Assembly: GCA_003451715.1 (NCBI GenBank)
Contig: DMJN01000169.1
Coordinates: 1 to 18,928, forward strand
From: Gammaproteobacteria bacterium
Lineage (GTDB): Bacteria > Pseudomonadota > Gammaproteobacteria > Pseudomonadales > Pseudohongiellaceae
Length of the DNA stretch: 18,928 bases
Reading direction: 5' to 3'
A program made the position numbers and the translations under genes. The notes under the pieces were generated by a model that had not been told where the DNA came from, did not search any database, and saw nothing but the letters and a program-made list of their open reading frames with translations. This document shows, piece after piece, positions 15,807 through 18,928 of the stretch (position 1 is the first letter of the stretch; every line of letters begins with the position of its first letter).

Positions 15807-18053
15807 TTGCATAAGCTCATTTTCACTCTTTGCCTGATTACGATTTGTTGCATAAGTGGCTTCACGAGTGCGGCTGAATATGTGGGCAACACAAGCTGTG
15901 AGAATTGCCACCAGCAGGAATTTCAGCAGTGGCTCGGTTCCGATCATGAAAAATCCATGCAAGTTGTATCAGCCAATAGCGTGCTGGGAAACTTTGCGAA
16001 TATCACCGTCAGCTTTCACGATATCGAATCACGTCTGTACACCAGCGATAATCAGTATTTCATCGACACTCTCGATGAGGCTGGTCAGCCAGCTACCTAT
16101 CAAGTTAAATACACTTTCGGTCATGATCCCCTGCAGCAATATCTTGTGGAACTGAACAATGGTCACTTCCAGGCCCTGAACATTGCCTGGGATAGCCGGC
16201 CGGCAAACCAGGGTGGCCAGCGATGGATTCATCTGCAACCGGATGAGCAGATAACGCCACAACATCCCTTCTATTGGGCTAATCACTTTCAGAACTGGAA
16301 CAGTCGCTGTGCTGACTGTCATTCGACAAATTTAAACCGCAACTACAACGCCACTGACAGCTCCTACGCGACGCAGTGGTCTGAGATAAACGTGTCCTGT
16401 GAAGCCTGCCATGGGCCGGCGAGCGAACATGTCGAGATGGCACAAAATGGCAGCCTTGCCGCACCCATATCCGGATTCGAAATCGATATCAGTGACAGGA
16501 ATCGATTTGTATTCAGCGGCAATTCTCCAATCGCAAGCAACACCGGCAACCAGAGCACCGAGCAGCTGAATAGTTGTGCGGTATGTCATTCGCGCCGGGG
16601 CGTGGCTGGCGATTATGAGGCCAACAAAGATTACCATGAACAATTTCAGCTAAGTCTTCTAAACCAGAACCTCTACTTTGCAGACGGCCAGATCAACGAC
16701 GAAGTATTCGTCTACGGTTCCTTCGTGCAGAGCAAGATGTATCAGGCCGGCGTTACCTGTACAGATTGTCACAATCCACACACTGCCCAGCTTAAAGCGC
16801 CTGGTAATTCTCTTTGTCAGTCTTGCCATCAAACCGAAACTTATCAGACAAGGAATCACCACAGGCACGTTCCCAATTCGGTTGGCGCGCAGTGCGTCAG
16901 TTGCCACATGCCGGAACGAACTTATATGCAGGTTGATGATCGCGCCGACCACAGCTTCTCTATACCAAGGCCAGCACTGGCGAACAAAGTGGGTGCGCCC
17001 AATGCCTGCGCCAAATGTCATGACGATTGGGCAGCCACCGATTTAGTCGCAAACTACGTGAATCTGTTCGGAGAAGAACCGGTATCAGCCTGGGCAGAGG
17101 CAAACTTTGAGGCAAATCGTCTGAATATACTGGCTCTGCCTGGCATCCTGGCAATCGCCGATGATGCGGGGGTGCCTGCCATTAGAAGAGCCAGCCTGCT
17201 GGCGCAAGCGGCCAACTATCCGACAAGGATTTCCCTGGAGAGCATTCAACGCAATCTTCTGGATGCCGATCCCCTGGTACGGCGCGCGGCTGTAGAAGGC
17301 GTTGCTTTCCTACCACCGCAGGGTCGCTTGCAAATTCTACAAGCACTCATCACCGATGAGGTGAAATCTGTACGGCTGGCGGTGGCGAACCAACTAGCCG
17401 ATGCCTTTGGCGATGCACCGGCCAATATGCGACCGGCATTGCTACTTTTATACGATGAATACGTGCAGAGCCTGCAGATCATTCAGGACACGCCAGGAGG
17501 TCAGATTAATCTGGCGAGCTTCTTCTATCGCCGCGGCAATCCAATAGCAACTGAACGTGCCTATCAACGCGCTCTGGCGATTGAACCAGCGTTTGTGCCA
17601 GCAATGCTGAACCTGGCGGATTTACGCCGTGAAGAGGGCAATGAGGCCGCTGCGGAGGATTTTCTTCTCAGAGCGCTTGAGATAGCTCCGGATAGCGGAG
17701 CGGTACACCATTCTCTTGGCCTTCTATACGTACGCCGCAGTCAGCTTGACCTGGCGCTGCAGCAGCTGCAACTGGCAACCACTCAGGCCGACGCAGCACC
17801 ACGTTACTCCTATGTCTACGCTGTCGCGCTAGAGTCTACTGGAGCCAAGGACGATGCTATACAAATTCTAAAGGAGTCTGAGGTCACCTGGCCCAACCAG
17901 GTTGAGACCTTGCTGCTGCTGGTAAATTATCTCGATCAGGAAGGTAGAGCAGCCGAGTTGTTGCCCTATCTATCAAATCTATCGCGCATCATGCCAGGCA
18001 ACCCGGCAGTGACTGTACTGGTCAACAAATACTCACAAAATCGCGCTAGATAG
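15807..18053 (+). CDS. Exported octahaem cytochrome c with HEAT and TPR repeats
   Basis: This 748-residue protein begins at TTG 15807: the nearest upstream in-frame stop is 15786-15788, there is no ATG in between, and a Sec signal peptide (residues 2-23, cleavage near SAA/EY) follows at once. The ribosome binding site is weak. Eight CxxCH haem sites are present, at Cys31, 168, 198, 257, 318, 337, 363 and 401, and extra histidines may be axial ligands. This part matches cytochrome c554/multihaem families with paired CxxCH motifs. Residues about 430-540 are HEAT-like (LLDADPLVRRAAVEGVAFL, VKSVRLAVANQLA). Residues about 565-740 are TPR-like (ERAYQRALAIEPAFVPAMLN, DFLLRALEIAPDSGAVHHS). A periplasmic electron carrier or redox enzyme docked to a partner through its repeats is likely; the substrate is unknown. 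Confidence 0.85.
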   Translation: MHKLIFTLCLITICCISGFTSAAEYVGNTSCENCHQQEFQQWLGSDHEKSMQVVSANSVLGNFANITVSFHDIESRLYTSDNQYFIDTLDEAGQPATYQVKYTFGHDPLQQYLVELNNGHFQALNIAWDSRPANQGGQRWIHLQPDEQITPQHPFYWANHFQNWNSRCADCHSTNLNRNYNATDSSYATQWSEINVSCEACHGPASEHVEMAQNGSLAAPISGFEIDISDRNRFVFSGNSPIASNTGNQSTEQLNSCAVCHSRRGVAGDYEANKDYHEQFQLSLLNQNLYFADGQINDEVFVYGSFVQSKMYQAGVTCTDCHNPHTAQLKAPGNSLCQSCHQTETYQTRNHHRHVPNSVGAQCVSCHMPERTYMQVDDRADHSFSIPRPALANKVGAPNACAKCHDDWAATDLVANYVNLFGEEPVSAWAEANFEANRLNILALPGILAIADDAGVPAIRRASLLAQAANYPTRISLESIQRNLLDADPLVRRAAVEGVAFLPPQGRLQILQALITDEVKSVRLAVANQLADAFGDAPANMRPALLLLYDEYVQSLQIIQDTPGGQINLASFFYRRGNPIATERAYQRALAIEPAFVPAMLNLADLRREEGNEAAAEDFLLRALEIAPDSGAVHHSLGLLYVRRSQLDLALQQLQLATTQADAAPRYSYVYAVALESTGAKDDAIQILKESEVTWPNQVETLLLLVNYLDQEGRAAELLPYLSNLSRIMPGNPAVTVLVNKYSQNRAR

Positions 18054-18127
18054 TGATAAGCAATTAAAGGGGCGGGTCATTCCCAAGAAATTGTTTCAAT
18101 CGACACTGATCCCTTTGATTTGTCACC

Positions 18128-18337
18128 TTACTCGTTAGCTGCTTCCAACTTATATTTAACTGAGTGGGATACACCATTGGCAAAATCATCAACGTTTTCA
18201 TAATTCATTTTGCCGGCAAATTCGACTAAACCTTCTACCAATGAATTCATCTCCGCAATTTCTACGTGACTGCGACCACATCCTTCGCAATGAGTACCTT
18301 CATGAGTGCATTCTCCAATGCATGGGCTAAATTTCAT
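18128..18337 (-). CDS. Small DUF1289-family protein
   Basis: This 69-residue protein starts SPCIGECTHEGTHCEGCGRS. The four cysteines Cys6, Cys10, Cys17 and Cys20, followed by GR and an acidic IAEM helix, fit the DUF1289 pattern (CIGVC...C.GCGRT..EI). These are small, probably metal-binding proteins of unknown function. The C-terminal 40 residues are longer than in many members and carry no further motif. The ATG is preceded by AAAGGAAA. It is convergent with the cytochrome gene, 74 bp apart. The gap holds an AAAGGG...CCCTTT arm pair that is too loose to call a terminator. Confidence 0.8.
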   Translation of the reverse strand: MKFSPCIGECTHEGTHCEGCGRSHVEIAEMNSLVEGLVEFAGKMNYENVDDFANGVSHSVKYKLEAANE

Positions 18338-18556
18338 CGAAATAATTTCCTTTTTGTCTGGTAATAATAAATGAGTTGCCAGTTCAGCAGTTAATTAAGT
18401 AGACGACATGCTAACAGAAATTTGGGTGCTCGGTACAACTTCATATTTCCTATCTGCGACAAGGCTGCCTGGAGGAAAGCGAGAATCGGTTCACGTCTTG
18501 ACCTTCTGGATTCAGACTCAATCAAGCAATGTCCGATTGCTGCCGATTTTTAGTAT

Positions 18557-18928
18557 ATGAGTGAGGAATCACCTGAGCCAGCGCTGAGTACACTGCGCCA
18601 TATTCCCAACGCCATCACGTCGGTTCGTGTGGTGATTGCCGCAGTGTTCCCCTTCTGTCCCGAATCAAGCCATCTACTATTGATCGGATTGGGCCTGGCA
18701 ACCGAATTTCTTGATGGATTTACAGCTCGCGCATTCAAGTGGACCAGCTACCTGGGGCAGATCCTTGATCCGGTGGCAGACAAACTATTCGTCCTCTCCG
18801 TCAGTCTCACCTGGGTTTGGCTTGGCAAGCTCACCGTATTGCAGTGGTTACTGCTCGGGGTCAGGGATTTTGGTGTGCTATTCATTTTTCTCGCCCTGAT
18901 TGGACTGGGTAAGATTCGCAGTGTACGG
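18557..18928 (+). CDS. CDP-alcohol phosphatidyltransferase, N-terminal part (runs off right edge)
   Basis: The frame starts at ATG 18557, two codons after an in-frame TAG (18551-18553), and is open for 124 codons to the edge. There is no clear ribosome binding site. The start of the protein (RHIPNAITSVRVVIAA) and the segment EFLDGFTARAFKWTSYLG-Q-I-LDPVADK show the CDP-alcohol phosphatidyltransferase motif D-x2-DG-x2-AR-x8-9-G-x3-D-x3-D. Such integral membrane enzymes move a phosphatidyl group from CDP-diacylglycerol to an alcohol, as in phosphatidylglycerophosphate synthase (PgsA). Here the first Asp of the motif is Glu (EFLDG); the other Asp residues and the AR are kept. Several hydrophobic helices follow. 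The acceptor alcohol cannot be told from this part. Confidence 0.85.
   Translation, partial: MSEESPEPALSTLRHIPNAITSVRVVIAAVFPFCPESSHLLLIGLGLATEFLDGFTARAFKWTSYLGQILDPVADKLFVLSVSLTWVWLGKLTVLQWLLLGVRDFGVLFIFLALIGLGKIRSVR

Noticed and set aside
1..18928. CRISPR array, tRNA, rRNA, integrase, phage or toxin-antitoxin genes
   Set aside because: Reading both strands gave no regularly spaced repeats, no tRNA-like cloverleaf that I could support, and no such protein families.

Overview
The window looks like chromosomal DNA from a free-living, respiring Gram-negative bacterium, most likely a marine-type gammaproteobacterium. This rests on gene types rather than any search: an AsmA/DUF748 envelope protein, a UspE-type remnant, a DUF1289 protein, several exported enzymes with Sec signal peptides, a PQQ dehydrogenase and a multihaem cytochrome c. 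Base composition is near one half GC by eye and was not calculated. No rRNA, tRNA, CRISPR array, integrase or transposase was seen.

Left part (1-5400). The 5' end of an exported or membrane protein runs off the left edge on the minus strand (1-140). It is divergent from a large DUF748 gene (529-3513), which is bracketed by two imperfect 46-bp direct repeats (306-351 and 3615-3660). Next comes a decayed stretch with a minus-strand coding remnant (3784-4020) and a plus-strand UspE C-terminal remnant (4066-4413). It is followed by an unusual gene (4498-5229) in which a lysine/alanine-rich, histone-H1-like tail and one membrane segment are fused to a RidA-type domain. A perfect 30-bp inverted repeat (5282-5364), resembling a REP element, separates it from the next gene.

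Middle part (5364-9999). An exported alpha/beta hydrolase (minus) and a 1058-residue hybrid histidine kinase/receiver/nucleotide cyclase (plus) diverge from a 454-bp region rich in dyads. These include two identical 16-bp palindromes exactly 42 bp apart, just upstream of the kinase-cyclase.

Right-middle part (10280-14819, all minus). A sulfatase related to iduronate-2-sulfatase, a secreted protein of unknown function and a PQQ-dependent dehydrogenase lie in the same direction and may be co-expressed. All three are exported, which suggests extracytoplasmic handling of sulfated or sugar/alcohol substrates. This is inference from domain types.

Right part (15297-18928). A double zinc-ribbon protein is followed by an exported octahaem cytochrome c with HEAT and TPR repeats that appears to start at TTG. 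A small DUF1289 protein is convergent with it. The N-terminal part of a CDP-alcohol phosphatidyltransferase runs off the right edge.

No clearly new multi-gene system is evident. The items most worth checking are the membrane-anchored H1-tail/RidA fusion, the kinase-cyclase with altered purine-selecting residues and its twin operators, the nested REP-like palindrome, and the octahaem/HEAT/TPR cytochrome.
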